DNA from: Ligula intestinalis | Taxonomy: Eukaryota > Platyhelminthes > Cestoda > Diphyllobothriidea > Diphyllobothriidae | Length of the DNA stretch: 64,000 nt | Direction: 5' to 3' | Assembly (NCBI GenBank): GCA_036362985.1 | Contig: JAYGXS010000005.1 | Location: forward strand, 33,076,699 to 33,140,698 | Part shown: piece by piece, positions 32,327-57,349 of the stretch | Numbering within the stretch: the first letter of the stretch is position 1 | Layout of the letters: every line of letters starts with the position of its first letter | Position numbers and translations under genes: made by a program | Notes under the pieces: generated by a model | Databases searched by the model: none | The model's input: the letters and a program-made list of their open reading frames with translations, nothing else | What the model was told of the DNA's origin: nothing

Positions 32327-33124
32327 TTGTCCATTGTTCTCACCTTGGACAGGTCCGTTCCGGATAACCACGCAATTGACCCAGTAGGGAAAGGGTTGAG
32401 CCCGAACGTAAAAACTACCCGAACAAGCCGACAAAGGAAACTAAAGTGCATGTACACCAATGCACAAAGCCTGCTGTCTAAATTAGACGAGCTTAAGATT
32501 ACTATGTACCAAGTGGAACCAGATGTGGTCTGTATAACAGAAACATGGCTATCCACAAAGATAGACGATTGGGAAGTTGCTCTCCCCGGTTTTCAGCTGT
32601 TCCGAAAAGACAGAGCCGGGCGTCAGGGTGGGGGTGTGCTCACCTATGTTAGATATGGCCTGCACGTGTCACACAAAACTGACCAGCTCGCGTCCGATAT
32701 AGAGGCCGTTTGGCTCACCATCAGAACGCCGGGGTCTCAAGCCCTTGTCATCTTGGCGGTTTATCGACCACCGTCGAACGATCCAGAGTCAGACAATAGC
32801 CTGATTGAGGAAGTTAAAGCATTTGCCGTGCGATCCAATGTCATGATTATCGGCGACTTTAATGCTCCGCATATCATCTGGAACCTCATTTCTGCGACAG
32901 GGTCAGAATTAAGTTTCGATCGCAGACTCCTACGCACGGTACAAAAAGCCTTTCTATCACAACACGTCTTATCTCCGACCAGGCAACGTGAAGGGCAACA
33001 GGCTAACTGCCTAGATCTTGTACTGTCAAAAGCGCCTGACAGTGTAGACGTCGTAAATTGTTTACCTCCTCTAGGCAAAAGCGACCACATAGTACTACAG
33101 TGGGAGTACTCACTCTGTACCTGA
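32327..33124 (+). pseudogene. LINE-Y endonuclease domain
   Basis: EEP-family endonuclease motifs in order: KLKCMYTNAQSLLSKLDEL, VVCITETWL, GGGVLTYVR, ILAVYRPPS, VMIIGDFNAPHIIW, CLDLVLSK and KSDHIVLQW. The catalytic Asn, Glu, Asp/Asn and Ser-Asp-His positions are all present. This nuclease nicks target DNA for target-primed reverse transcription. The frame ends at a TGA at 33122 before reaching RT. Confidence 0.85.
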
Positions 33125-33173
33125 TTGTAGCGCGACCGTTAGACACAACATATGGCGCGGAAACTTTAACCAA

Positions 33174-35210
33174 ATGAGAACCAAAGTGCGCAGCGTAGAC
33201 TGGAGGGAGGCATTCACCGGGTGTGTCCACGAGGATTGGACGGTGTTAAAGACTGTACTACACGGGCTAATCACCTGTTTCTGCCCGATCTCGAAAATGA
33301 AAGCCACAAATAGGCCCCAGTGGCTAATGAACACACTGAAGAGGGAGGTTAACCATAAAGAAAAGCTGTTTCGAACGTATCGGAGAGAGAAGACCACCGA
33401 TTCGTACAACAAGTACAAAGCGCAGAGAAATAGGGTAAAGGGCCTTGTACTAAAAACCCGCCAAAGTTTCCAGAGTGACCTAATAAACCGTGCAGTAGGA
33501 AATCCGAAGGTCTTCTACAACTACATTAGGCGTTCTACCCGAAATAGAGACCCCAACCCGTTGTTAGAAACGGATGACGGCGGGGAAATTTGCAAGAACA
33601 AAGCAAAGGCCGAGCATCTATATGGGTTCTTTCAGTCGGTTTTTACGAGAGAGTTCGAGCTAACCGTTACCAATTTTAGTACCGAGGAGATTCCGACTAT
33701 TGACTTAGTTGTGCTTACAGTAGTTACTGTCCTGCAAGAACTTCTTTAGCTCCAAGACACGAAGTCGCCAGGACCGGACGGCACACCTGCAAAGCTGTTG
33801 AAAGAGCTAGCCGTGGAGTTGGTAGAACCCCTGCAGTTACTCTTTCGGGCCTCCCTAAACACAGGCCAACTGCCATCCGACTGGAAGACAGCGTGGATCT
33901 CACCCATACACAAAAGTGGGAGTCGGGCGTCCGCAAACAACTACAGGCCAATAAGCCTTACTGCAATATGTTGCAAAATCATGGAGCGAATTATCAAAAT
34001 AGAGTTGATGCAATTCTTAGAGTGTCATCGACTTCTTTCTGATAAACAGCACGGATTCCGTAGAGGACGTTCCTGCTTGACAAATCTGCTCTTCTGTCTA
34101 GAGCAATGGACCAGAGCACTCGATCAAGGAAACACGGTGCACGCAGTCTTCATAGATTTCAAGAAGGCATTTGACACTGTGCCGCATCAACGTCTGCCAT
34201 ACAAGCTTAGACGTATAGGGGTAACAGGCAACCTTTTGCGATGGATCGAAAACTTTCTGACTGGCCGAACTCAAACCGTATGCATTGGTGATCAGCGATC
34301 GGCGGAGGTGGCAGTTGATAGTGGGGTCCCCCAGGGTCTTGTTCTGGGTCCTATCCTTTTCCTTATATATATCGACGACTGCATAAGTGGATAAGACTGC
34401 GAAACCGCAATGTTCGCCGACGATTTAAAACTCTGGAAGGTCATTCATAGCGAAGACGACGAAGCAACTCTGCAGGCAGATTTGCACCGACTCGAGCAAT
34501 GGTCAAACGAGTGGCTTCTGCCATTTAATGTCGCCAAATGCAACATAATGCGTCTCAGTAGTACTAACACTTCGTATCGAAGGGTTTACAACCTAAATAA
34601 CACACCACTGCCAGAGGTAGAGGCCCAAGAGGATCTGGGGTGTGGTTAACTCCCTCACTTAAGCCATCACTCCACAGCCTGAAGTTGGTCAAATCTGCAA
34701 TGTTGAACTTGTATCTAATCAAGCGCGCCTTTGTTAAGTTTGATAAAGTTTTCTTTGGCAAGGTCTTCGGCGCGTTTGTGCGACCCCAACTGGAATTTGT
34801 CATTCAGCCTAAAAACCTTGGACATTCAAAGACAAAAAAACCTTGAAAGGGTACAACGACGGGCAACTAAGTTAGTCCGAGGCCAAGCGTACCTTCCTTA
34901 CGAGACAAGACTGACTTATTTCCTCTGGATTACAGACAGCTGCGCGGTGACCTGATACAGGCATTTCGCATGCTGCGGGATCAAAATTGTTGCCTAGCAT
35001 CCAACGATTTCTTTGAGATGGCTACTACTACTAGACTGCGCGGACACCCTCTCAAACAGTGACTGGGGCAAGATAAAACACACGCAAAATTCTTCCTCTA
35101 AGAGGGTAATCCAGGCATGGAATGCTCTACCCGCATACATTAACATGTCCCCATCTGTGGACACGTTTAAGATGCAGTTGGATCAGCATAGAAAAAGACA
35201 TTATCTGTAA
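33174..35210 (+). pseudogene. LINE-Y reverse transcriptase, frameshifted
   Basis: Successive frames give KDxxSPGPDG-like sequence, DWKTAWISPIHKSG, NNYRPISLTAICCKIMERII, KQHGFRRGRSCLTNLL, HAVFIDFKKAFDTVPH, VDSGVPQGLVLGPILFLIYI, and in a new frame AMFADDLKLW with the intact FADD pair. Further frames carry FGAFVRPQLEFVIQ and RVIQAWNALPAYI. Breaks occur near 33750, 34394 (stop), 34640, 34800 and 34950. Confidence 0.85.
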
Positions 35211-35639
35211 TGAAGCGAGCTAAATATATTGCAGTCTAACTTTTTTGTTAAAAACATACTGCTCGCTACTTATCAGTAATATAATTGTTTAGAATAACTG
35301 ATTGCGGGTTTCATACTCTGGTTCGCATGGGCATACGATGGGCGCATCTCCGACACCGTGACCACCGCAGTCATCTCCCCGTGTAACCATTAGGATATTG
35401 AACAACCGCGATGGCCTCCTCCTGACTTTCAGCAGCAGAACATCCGATTTACATGTTCCCTTCCCCCCCCCACAGGCGACAGTTTTTCTCCTTAAAATCC
35501 CACAAATGGCATTCATAACTTAACTTATGAATGATGCCTAAGGAGTTTTTTACTGTCTGCCCCCCTACCGCAGTTCCATTACTGGCAACGCCACATGTTC
35601 TGCGTGATAGCTATGTACAAAGAGGGAGTTCAAAGGTAT

Positions 35640-35697
35640 TTACCTATCAGAAGAAAGGGGGGCGTTCCCGGTGAACGCTCACCTTTCTTCTGGAAAT
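35640..35697. repeat. Hairpin in LINE-Y 3' UTR
   Basis: CAGAAGAAAGGGGGGCGTTC and GAACGCTCACCTTTCTTCTG are inverted copies with a 5-nt loop. The other copy of this 3' UTR at 28.02-28.52 kb lacks the hairpin. Confidence 0.7.
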
Positions 35698-36104
35698 CGA
35701 ATTTTCAGCACTATTACTGTATTTACCTATATTTCGCTAATAAAACTGAACTGAAATGAACTAAACAGAGAGCAACAATAGCAGGTGGAAGCTTCCCTAC
35801 GGTCTCTATGCTAATGAAGGCAACGTCAGCAGGGGACGTGAATAAGAATGACTTTTGGGGTTATACTTCTTTGTGCTTTCGCTTTATGAAAAGACGTGGT
35901 TCTCCATTCGTTTGAACGTTGAGAGTTAGTGTGAATGTGTTCAATAAAGTTTGACTGACTGAACCATCTGACTGTTGTATCTCCCTTAATGCGCCTTATA
36001 TTCCAGTGCACTTTATACAAGAATAAGTTTCGAGAACAAACCATTCATTGACAGTGTGCCGGCGATGGAAGGTGCAAGCAACCAGTTAGGAGGGAGATGA
36101 ACAT

Positions 36105-36660
36105 TACCAACAAAGACTAGGAAGACTGGAGGGGTCAGTTTTGATTCATAAGCCACCGCTAGCTAGTTATACCAAACCCCACGTGATGCATCATCCTAGG
36201 GCTTCAACCCGCGACCTATTTGTTAGGAGCCAAACGCCCTAACCATTGACCCACGGGTTCAGATCGGGAATATACAGTGACAGACAAGCGCTCCGCTAGA
36301 AGCCACACAGCACCTAATGATATAAAGCAGAATGGCACTCCCGGCAAAGTCAAGGGAGACTGGAAAGGCCATTTCTGACTAATCAGCCGTCGTTATGCAT
36401 GTCCTGATTGTACGAATTCAAGCGTTCTGACCACTGATCCACGGGCTCGATTTTATGTCGGTTTTGATCGGGAGATATGGACATTTGTTGATGAACGCTC
36501 AATGGTCGTTAACAGAACTCGCTCGTCCCGCTCTGCGTTGGGGCTCACACCCGAGCCCCGCCAGTAGCCACACCACGACTAGTAGTGCAGGCAGAGGAAT
36601 ATTGGCGACAAAGACAGAGGAGAGTAGAATGCCTATTGTTAGCTCATCGGCCAGACGTAG
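36105..36660 (-). repeat. Cluster of tRNA-derived SINE copies
   Basis: On the minus strand 36262-36198 reads as a tRNA-like head: box A-like TGGGTCAATGGTTAGGGCG and box B-like GGGTTGAAGCCC. A second head, GTGGATCAGTGGTCAGAACG, lies at about 36450-36400. A third diverged body, GTCTTTGTCGCCAATATTCC, lies at about 36625-36590. Bodies share a CTAGTCTTTGTTGGTAATG-like segment. Three copies in one orientation suggest repeated insertion or local duplication. They abut the ENT exon ending at 36693. Confidence 0.6.
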
Positions 36661-36692
36661 ACAATAAGGAGGAGGGGGGGAGGGCGACTTAC

Positions 36693-50494
<13,802 letters not shown>

Positions 50495-51929
50495 TCGATT
50501 AAGTGCAGGTGCGAAACGGGCCCTGTAGTAAACAGGTGCAGTGCGCCAGATGAAAGGATCAAAATATAGCAGAAGTGTGTTGGCAAAGGATGGCGCGAAC
50601 AATAGGGAGGGCTAAATGTACACGACAGCAGAGGGAAAAGCTAGATCCAAAATACAGTCCTAAACGAGTACAGATCTGACAATCTCAATTTTACTTTTTC
50701 CGCCCAAAATTTAGTTTAGTAAAATTTAAATATACTTTTCCGCTCGCTCTTTTGTATTCTTCATACCCCAGTTCAGATGTTTCATGTAATACGCATTTAA
50801 AATTGAATCTGACTGCCAGTTATGCCTTCTAGGGTCCTAACAAGTATTTGCAACATTATCACAGCTCTGTGGAAACAAAAAACTACTATCACCTTGAGCA
50901 CGCGTTAAGGAAGAGCAAAATTCAGGTTTTATACGATGTGTCTACTTGAGGCAAGGATTATGTTCTCAAACATATATAGCTTTCTATGGAATAACCAGCC
51001 ACTAAAAATTGGGTTTTAACTAGTCTGTCTGCTTTCGAGCGTATATAGTGCATTTATATTAACACTAACTCGATTAGGCTCTTATTTTCCTCATTCATTC
51101 CTGAGCAGCATTGTCAACGAGTCTGAAAAATGAGCATTGAAAATGAAGAACCTCTTCTCCTTATAACATTTATGATGTTTTCATCATTATTTTCAGTCAG
51201 TTATCACATTCATGCTGATTTGCATAGTTTAAAACATCTCCGTTGCGCTCGCTGCTAGCCATCATGACTCCTTGGATTTTGAGGCCTCACGTCCATAAGT
51301 GCCCTTGCCTGATTTGCCGTTTGCGCTCACGCTCACGAGCATACTAAATTGGCGTTTCATTTACACGTTCTTCGATGCCATTAATGTGTGAAATACGAAG
51401 TAGTCCGGCCAGATACTAGGCAATAAAACGTATCCCAGTGGTTATGAACTATCAGATAGCATAAGGCGAGGAAGAATAAGAAGAGTGTTATGGCCAGAGT
51501 TTTATGAAAAATGTAATAAAGTGTTGAATAGGTAGGATATAAGTAACGAGTAAGTGACTCTGAGACGATTGCACTCCAGTAATTAATTGGCTGGAGTCCA
51601 GAATCGCATTCCGTTCGGTGTATTCACCGGCTCTGGAGGTCTGCAACAGGCAGTAGGTTACCTGTTCTGGGAGTGACTGGCCGTTAGTTATCCGCGCGGT
51701 TAGGTTCTTTTTGGACTTCACCTTGAGAAGTGGTTGGCCATTTGGCCTGACGCGTCCATGACCTTATTCGGAGGTTCGACATCATCTAGCGCGCGGACTG
51801 ATAGAGACGAAAGCTAGAAACTCGGGTTATGCCCCACAGACATGTGAGCAAATCATGTTTTAGAATAAGAGCTCACTAAAATAGTATCTACCTACCCTGC
51901 CCGTGTGCTCAATATAATTTTTTATGTAA
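50495..51929. other. Region 5' of the ENT start
   Basis: It would contain the ENT promoter and any 5' UTR exon, but no clear TATA box or splice donor could be assigned. Frames such as 51488-51721 (-) show no motif. Confidence 0.3.
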
Positions 51930-53267
51930 GTAATAAATAAATATATTTTATATTTTTGGCCCGGAGGGCCTCGTCATTGCAAACTTAGTGCTGTGGAAAA
52001 ATAAATACAAAGTTGATAAATGCTGCTCTGCATGAAACAACCACATAGACAGCGGGGGCGTTTAGTAGTGTTGGTAGATTAATTCATATTCACCAACATA
52101 TCGTCGTTTTAAATAGTAGTCAACGCATGGTTAACTAAGAAGGAAGCAGTGAAAAAAAACTCATACCATTTAAGCTGGGCGGAGTTCAGCGAACCCCTGC
52201 TAAAAAAAACAAAACGAGGAGAAAAAAACTGCTTCAACAAAATTAAGTGGGTTGGTTGAGAGGATTGATTGTATTGCAAAGGAGATAGGACTGTTGATGA
52301 GAACGAATGAGGGTCGGAAACGCTTCTTGTAATTGGAGAAATCATATAATAGCAGAGACTGTCGTTCACCATTGTTACACCGCCCGACTAGCTTCATGAT
52401 CTACCATCAGGGAGGTGAGACCGGGGGAGGCCATCGCGGACAACAGGGTCGAAAAGAGAGTGAACGGCAGAGGTCACCTGATCATCAACGAAACGCCGGA
52501 GATGTGACCTTGTAGACTGCGGAGTTTAGCGACGAGCTGGCGAAAATAGCACAACCGCAACGAGCATGACTAAAGACCATGAAGCCTATCGTCAGGGTTG
52601 TAAAACGGAGAATGAAGAAAACGGCAATGATGATTGGACAGAGAAGTGGACGAAACATCGTTGCAAATATCGCTCAAAGGATGAAGAAATAGACATGTAT
52701 GGAAAAAAATTCGATCTAAACATAACCACCTCAGATACCAGGGGGACCCTTTTCAAAGTCCAAAAGTTATGTGTTTGGGAAGGAGGCGGAAAACAAGGAC
52801 TTTATATCTTCCGAAGTTAAGTGTTTACGTAATTTGACTTTAAAAACTGCTAAGTTAGACGACAGCCTAATTTCGAAGGGAATATTATTCCAGAGGAAGG
52901 CATATTTGGGGGCAAAGAAGTGAGAATGGTTCGAAGTGGAGCTTAAGAGGGTGCAATAATCCTAGAGGAATTACGAGTGGCATAAGGTCTATCTGCGGGA
53001 ATGCCAGCAATGATTCGTGGAAGGTAAAGGGTAGAGCAAAACGCGAAAGAGGAAACAGAGGCCCGCTTCGAGTCTTCAGACCCAAAGAAATATCATGTTC
53101 GCTAACTGACGTCTCTCCGTATAAGAAATTGTGGATCGAGGAAACGCGAATATTTTTCGAGTTAATAACCTCTGTTAATTTTCAATCTTCCCGCGGTCCG
53201 AAGCATTCATTAGACCAAAGAGGGGACAGCAGTATTTTAGGATGGGTAGAACATATGTGCACTTTCT

Positions 53268-54279
53268 TTGGGACTTGATTTTCGCGTTCCACCCAAACGA
53301 ATTAATGCAGTTGAAGTGGAAGCACAATTCGATGACCTTCACTCCCAACTCACTGACCTAAAACCAAGATCCAAAGACGAATTGGGTTGGCTAAAAGCTA
53401 AATTTGTTGATATTGCTTACCAATATCGTCGAGCGCCAATAAAACAACGCTCACCAAATAACCAAGGAACATATAATTGCTCTATCTGCTCTGAAACACC
53501 ACAAAGACAAAGTAATTTCTAAACCTGACAAAGGGAATGGTGTTGTCATCCTCAATCGCAAGGATTATGTAAAGAAAATGGAATATTTCCTAAATGATTC
53601 TAGCAAATTTCGTCTAGAATCACAAGGAAAAGAGGAAACCAAGGCATTGGAAGAGTCCGCCTGGAAGACCATCAAGCTTTTAATGGATAATAATTTGTTA
53701 GACACCAAAACAGGACTATATTTAAAACTCAAGGGTTCCTATATTCTGCGACTATACGGATTACCTAAAACTCACAAAAAGGATATCCCTTTACGACCTA
53801 TCATTTCCATGTCCAATTCACCATTTCACAGACTAGCGCGTTGGTTAGTAAAATAACTAGAACCAATTTGCAATAGATTCTCTACGTAAACGCTGAGAGA
53901 CAGTTTCCAATTTGTCGATGAAATTAGTCATCAAAATATTGCAGGCAGATATATGATATCGTTGGACGTTGAGTCACTATTTACCAACGTGCCCCTGGAT
54001 GAAACAATTGATATCATTTGTGCATATGCTTCTGAAATTCGCCTGCCCCCTGACATATTACGAGAGTCGTTAAAATTATGTACAAAGAATGCTCAGTTCC
54101 TATTTAATGGCCAACTGTATAGACAAGTTGACGGAGTGGCAATGGGTGGTCCTCTTGGTCGTACCTTTGCAGATATATTTATGGGTCACCTCGAAGAAAA
54201 AGTAACTTCCACATTAAAAAGTACAAAACTCTATAGAAGATATGTGGATGACATCTTTGCAATTGTTAAAAAAAAATAA
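53268..54279 (+). pseudogene. PLE family A reverse transcriptase
   Basis: Frames 53268-53522, about 53460-53856 and 53953-54279. Motifs: VISKPDKGNGVVILNRKDYV (the conserved KxDKG block of PLE RT), YGLPKTHKKDIPLRPIIS, SLDVESLFTNVP with the first catalytic Asp, DGVAMGGPLGRTFADI, and RRYVDDIFAI with the catalytic YVDD pair. Stops at 53854 and 54277 and a frame change near 53500 disrupt it. PLE RTs are related to telomerase. Confidence 0.9.
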
Positions 54280-54383
54280 AGGAAGCTAAGAAACTACTGT
54301 TAACAATGAACAATTTACATCCAAAAATGAAATTTACGATGGAAGTGGAACGTGGAAACCAGTTTTCTGTCTAAGACGTTCAC

Positions 54384-54992
54384 ATGACTAGGCAGAAAGA
54401 TGGCTCTATAACGCGTAGAGTTTTCCATAAGAATACATGGAGAGGGCAGTATTTGCATTATCTAAGTTTTGTCCCCTTACAATGGAAACGTAACTTATTT
54501 TGCACCCTCTTCCAAAGGACAAGCAAAATCTGCTCAATGGATACACTAGATGCAGAAATTGCCAGCCTCAAGGAAACTCTTCTCAAGCGTGGTTATCCAG
54601 CTCACTTTATTGAAAAGAATAGCAAACCATTACGGCAAAAGGTTACAGAACAATCAGCTCCGAAAAAGCCTGTTTTCATTTCCTTGCCATTTAAGGGAGA
54701 TAACACCTTAAACACCATCATGAGACGTTTACGCAATACCATTGAAAGGACCTATTTTGCAGCCACTTCATACGCCACTTCTAATGTTGTTTACCAATTT
54801 AAATGCACTTGCGGATGCAAGTACATAGGACGAACACAACGGCAATTGGCAGCCAGAGCAAAAGAGCACTTGCCGAGTTGGTTATTAAGACAGGAGAATG
54901 GGACTCCCCGTTCTTCTATCACTGAACACCTATTGGATACGGGTCATTCTGTTGACCCTAAAACATCCGTCCGAGTACTTGTTCGGGCATGA
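54384..54992 (+). pseudogene. PLE family A linker and GIY-YIG endonuclease
   Basis: 202 codons: a basic linker, then LKETLLKRGYPAHFIEKNSK, RRLRNTIERTYFAATSYATS, and the endonuclease core [20 protein letters not shown] followed by QLAARAKEHLPSWLL and [24 protein letters not shown] is the second half of the GIY-YIG pair; the CxC just before it is typical of Penelope endonucleases. A TGA at 54990 precedes further in-frame sequence (RYLEAAYIRRFKPDLCKQVE), so the last 40 residues are cut off. Confidence 0.9.
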
Positions 54993-55317
54993 ATAACTCT
55001 TATCTTACGCTACCTGGAGGCAGCATACATAAGGCGGTTTAAACCTGACCTATGTAAACAAGTGGAGCATGTGGTGAACCTAACCCTGCCGTGGTAGCAC
55101 CGGCTCCTTGTTTACCCACCCCCTTCCCACATTTTAGCCTCAGATGTTTTTGCCTCAGACAGTTTACTGCGTTTTTTGCTGCCCACAATGTTTGAATTCC
55201 TACTTTATTGATTGCCTCTTGGCTAACTCAAGTGACCTTGATGTTTTAGATCGATTTTTCTGTATGAATTCAATTCTATAATTTATAATTCGTTATTCTG
55301 TTTATGCAGTGAGCGGA

Positions 55318-55365
55318 AGCGGCTGATGAGCGCTCGCGAAATTTATGGTGCCATTAAATTCTGCT
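55318..55365 (+). ncRNA. Hammerhead ribozyme (type I), intact core
   Basis: Stem I AGCGG (55318-55322), core CTGATGA (55323-55329), stem II GCGCTCGC (three pairs), GAAA (55338-55341), stem III with one bulge and a 2-nt loop, predicted cleavage after T55360, stem I partner CTGCT (55361-55365) with one G-U pair. It sits about 240 bp after the PLE coding end and 35 bp before the element terminus. Confidence 0.8.
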
Positions 55366-55880
55366 ACATACGCTGTCTTCAAATTTGTACCTGGAAAACG
55401 ATGTTTCAAATATATGCGATAATTTTTTAACTCTATTTCCAGCAGGAAGAAATTGTGTGATATAAAACCGCATATCTGTGCAGCCTTTGCAGATATTCAT
55501 TCAGCATGAGGTGACAATGCTAGTTTATTTGTGTAGTTTAGACCTAAGTCTTTTATAGTGGATCGTTCTAACAGTGGAGTTTTTTGAAAGACTAGAGGAC
55601 GAGGAAGCTTTGCGGGACCGAAACACATGAAACTACACTTGGATGGAGAGAATTCCATCTGCCAGGTAGCACTCCAACGTGAGAGTGTAAATAGGTCCGC
55701 ATTTATTTTGTCGACGCATATACATGCCGTGTCCTTAGAAAATGAGTATATGCATTTGAGGTCGTCTGCATAAATGAGATTGTGTGAAATTTTTAGAACC
55801 GTCGAAATTTCTTTTATGTATAGAATGAAGAGTAAAGGACCCGAGTTCATTTTTATATTGCCCTCTGGGCACTTAAAATA

Positions 55881-57349
55881 TGAAAAAATTATGATGAGTA
55901 CTAGTAGCTTCAAGAGTTGCCATAATGTAATACGCTTTGAGCATTCGATATTTTTAAAACCTGACTCCCGTAAACCACTCGGAACAAGCATCCGAAAGGC
56001 ACATTCCCCGATCATTCGAATGGATATTCCAGAAATATCGCGCAGAAACACGTTATGGGAACCGCTATAGAATACTGGATTACATCCAATTTCTTGGTTC
56101 AAGGTTCTATTAACCTCAGTTGCTCATTTAGACGAAAGTAAACAAGAAAATTTCTGTTGTGGATAACCCGCGAACTCCGGGTCTCTTTTGAAAGAAATTC
56201 AGCAGCGGAATCCTTTTCGACTGGCGGTAAGCGTACAAGTAAAGTACAAAGAACCGCGGGTGTCTGCAAGCCGGAAGCAGATAGACTCCAAAGGAGCTTT
56301 GACCCTAAAGCACTTCAGGACTCTTTGTGTGTGTAAAAATCCGATACGGTTACATACATAATGATCCAAGAAATTATTACCAATTTCGGCGCTGTGGTCC
56401 CGACAAAATGTAATAGAAACAGACGACCATACAAAAGCCTTAGTCATCTTTAAAATATTTGAGTCTGTACTGATCCATAAAGCGAATCGGTAAGGATTCC
56501 TCGTGGGGTCTTCAAAAGGTCCTTATATATTATAGCCACCTAATTGCAAAGTTTAAGTAGGTCAAATCACAAACAAACTTCCACTTTTCTGTTCGCCGGC
56601 CGACGACTCCGTAGGGATTCCATGAGAGCATTGAAATACAGAGGGGCCTTCGGAAGGATTCCGCATACAATAACCGCTTATGTCAGCATACTAAACAGAA
56701 ATGGCTATAAAATTTACCACGGGAATAATCGCCTACTTACAAATTTTAAGCAGGATAAATTATACAATCTTCAACCTTTACTCTGTTAGCGTATATTTCA
56801 GTTGAGTTTGATGACCCTGCTAGAAAATGTGCCTCATTGACCTCGCCCGTGGCTAGGACACACTCCCTCGACATACACGCGCTCCCCGTTGGGCCGGTGG
56901 GGGGTTAGCGATGGTATTAGAGCGTACTTCAGTGTCCCCGCCCGAGGTTTTAGTACGCGCCCCAACTTTTCTCGTATTTTTTTATTGTACAGGATTATTT
57001 CGGTCTAATTTATGCTCCAGTATGCCCCACCCATCCTCTCCCCTATACTCAGGAGCCCGTAAGGCTGAGGAGGGCGCTTTGTGCGCTCACCAGTCGGCCC
57101 CACGAGGTATTCCTACCAGTGAATACTCCTTCTATCCCCTACCCAGAAGAAAAAAAAACTTTGGAAAGGTTTGATCCAGAAAATGGCCTTCTCTCCTCTA
57201 CTACATAAATAAAGACCAAATTCTCTGATTGAAGCTTTCTAGGTCTCCTGGTGTCGATGGGCTTAATCAAATTGCTTTTCGAAATTTGGCCAACATCTTG
57301 TGTGATACGCTGAAGAATGGGAGAATGCGAACTGGCTCAGGAAAGAAAA
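55881..57349. other. Interval between LINE-X copies, unassigned
   Basis: The minus frame of 55497-56102 continues upstream of the RT motif without similarity to the 63-kb copy, so LINE-X is truncated or rearranged near 55880. The frames at 56199-56447 (-), 56544-56789 (+) and 56911-57174 (+) are unrecognised. Confidence 0.4.

Larger units (their letters stand above)
30238..35765 (+). mobile_element. CR1-like LINE (LINE-Y), near full length
   Basis: Order: ORF1 (30238-32231, frameshift near 31059), apurinic-type endonuclease (about 32440-33124), reverse transcriptase (about 33174-34850), C-terminus to 35210, and a roughly 550-bp 3' UTR ending in an AATAAAACTGAACTGAAATG tail. Endonuclease plus RT without RNase H, and an ORF1 with an RRM-like segment, indicate the CR1 group. 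Frames are broken about five times, so the copy is inactive but not ancient. It lies between the 3' ends of ARB2A and the ENT gene. Confidence 0.85.
53259..55400 (+). mobile_element. Penelope-like element (family A), best copy
   Basis: 2,142 bp inserted in LINE-X with a 4-bp duplication ATGT (53255-53258 and 55401-55404). It encodes, over several frames, LGLDFRVPPKRINAVEVEAQ, then LPKTHKKDIPLRPIISM, RT palm with SLDVESLFTNVPLDETI, VDGVAMGGPLGRTFADIFMG and RRYVDDIFAIVKK, then the GIY-YIG domain. The 3' UTR carries a hammerhead. The element begins inside coding sequence, so it is 5'-truncated, and has about five disabling changes (near 53520, 53853, 53890, 54277, 54370, 54990). Confidence 0.9.
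51930..55880 (-). mobile_element. CR1-like LINE (LINE-X) copy A, split by a PLE
   Basis: Minus-strand order: RT palm (about 55880-55497) with GPLLFILYIKEISTVL, LIYADDLKCIYSFSKD and STIKDLGLNYTNKL; continuation to 55405; then, after the PLE at 53259-55400, FETYVLPILKYCCPLFG, then a region matching DRGKIENIQRL and TISYTERRQLANM, the C-terminus and a 3' UTR down to about 51930. Joining the flanks across the PLE restores the conserved YVxPILxYC motif in frame. The palm is almost identical in protein to the copy at 62.6-64 kb. Confidence 0.8.

Noticed and set aside
36198..36262. Functional tRNA gene on the minus strand
   Set aside because: Box A and B are recognisable, but the acceptor stem does not pair and the sequence continues as a repeated SINE body, so it is a SINE head.
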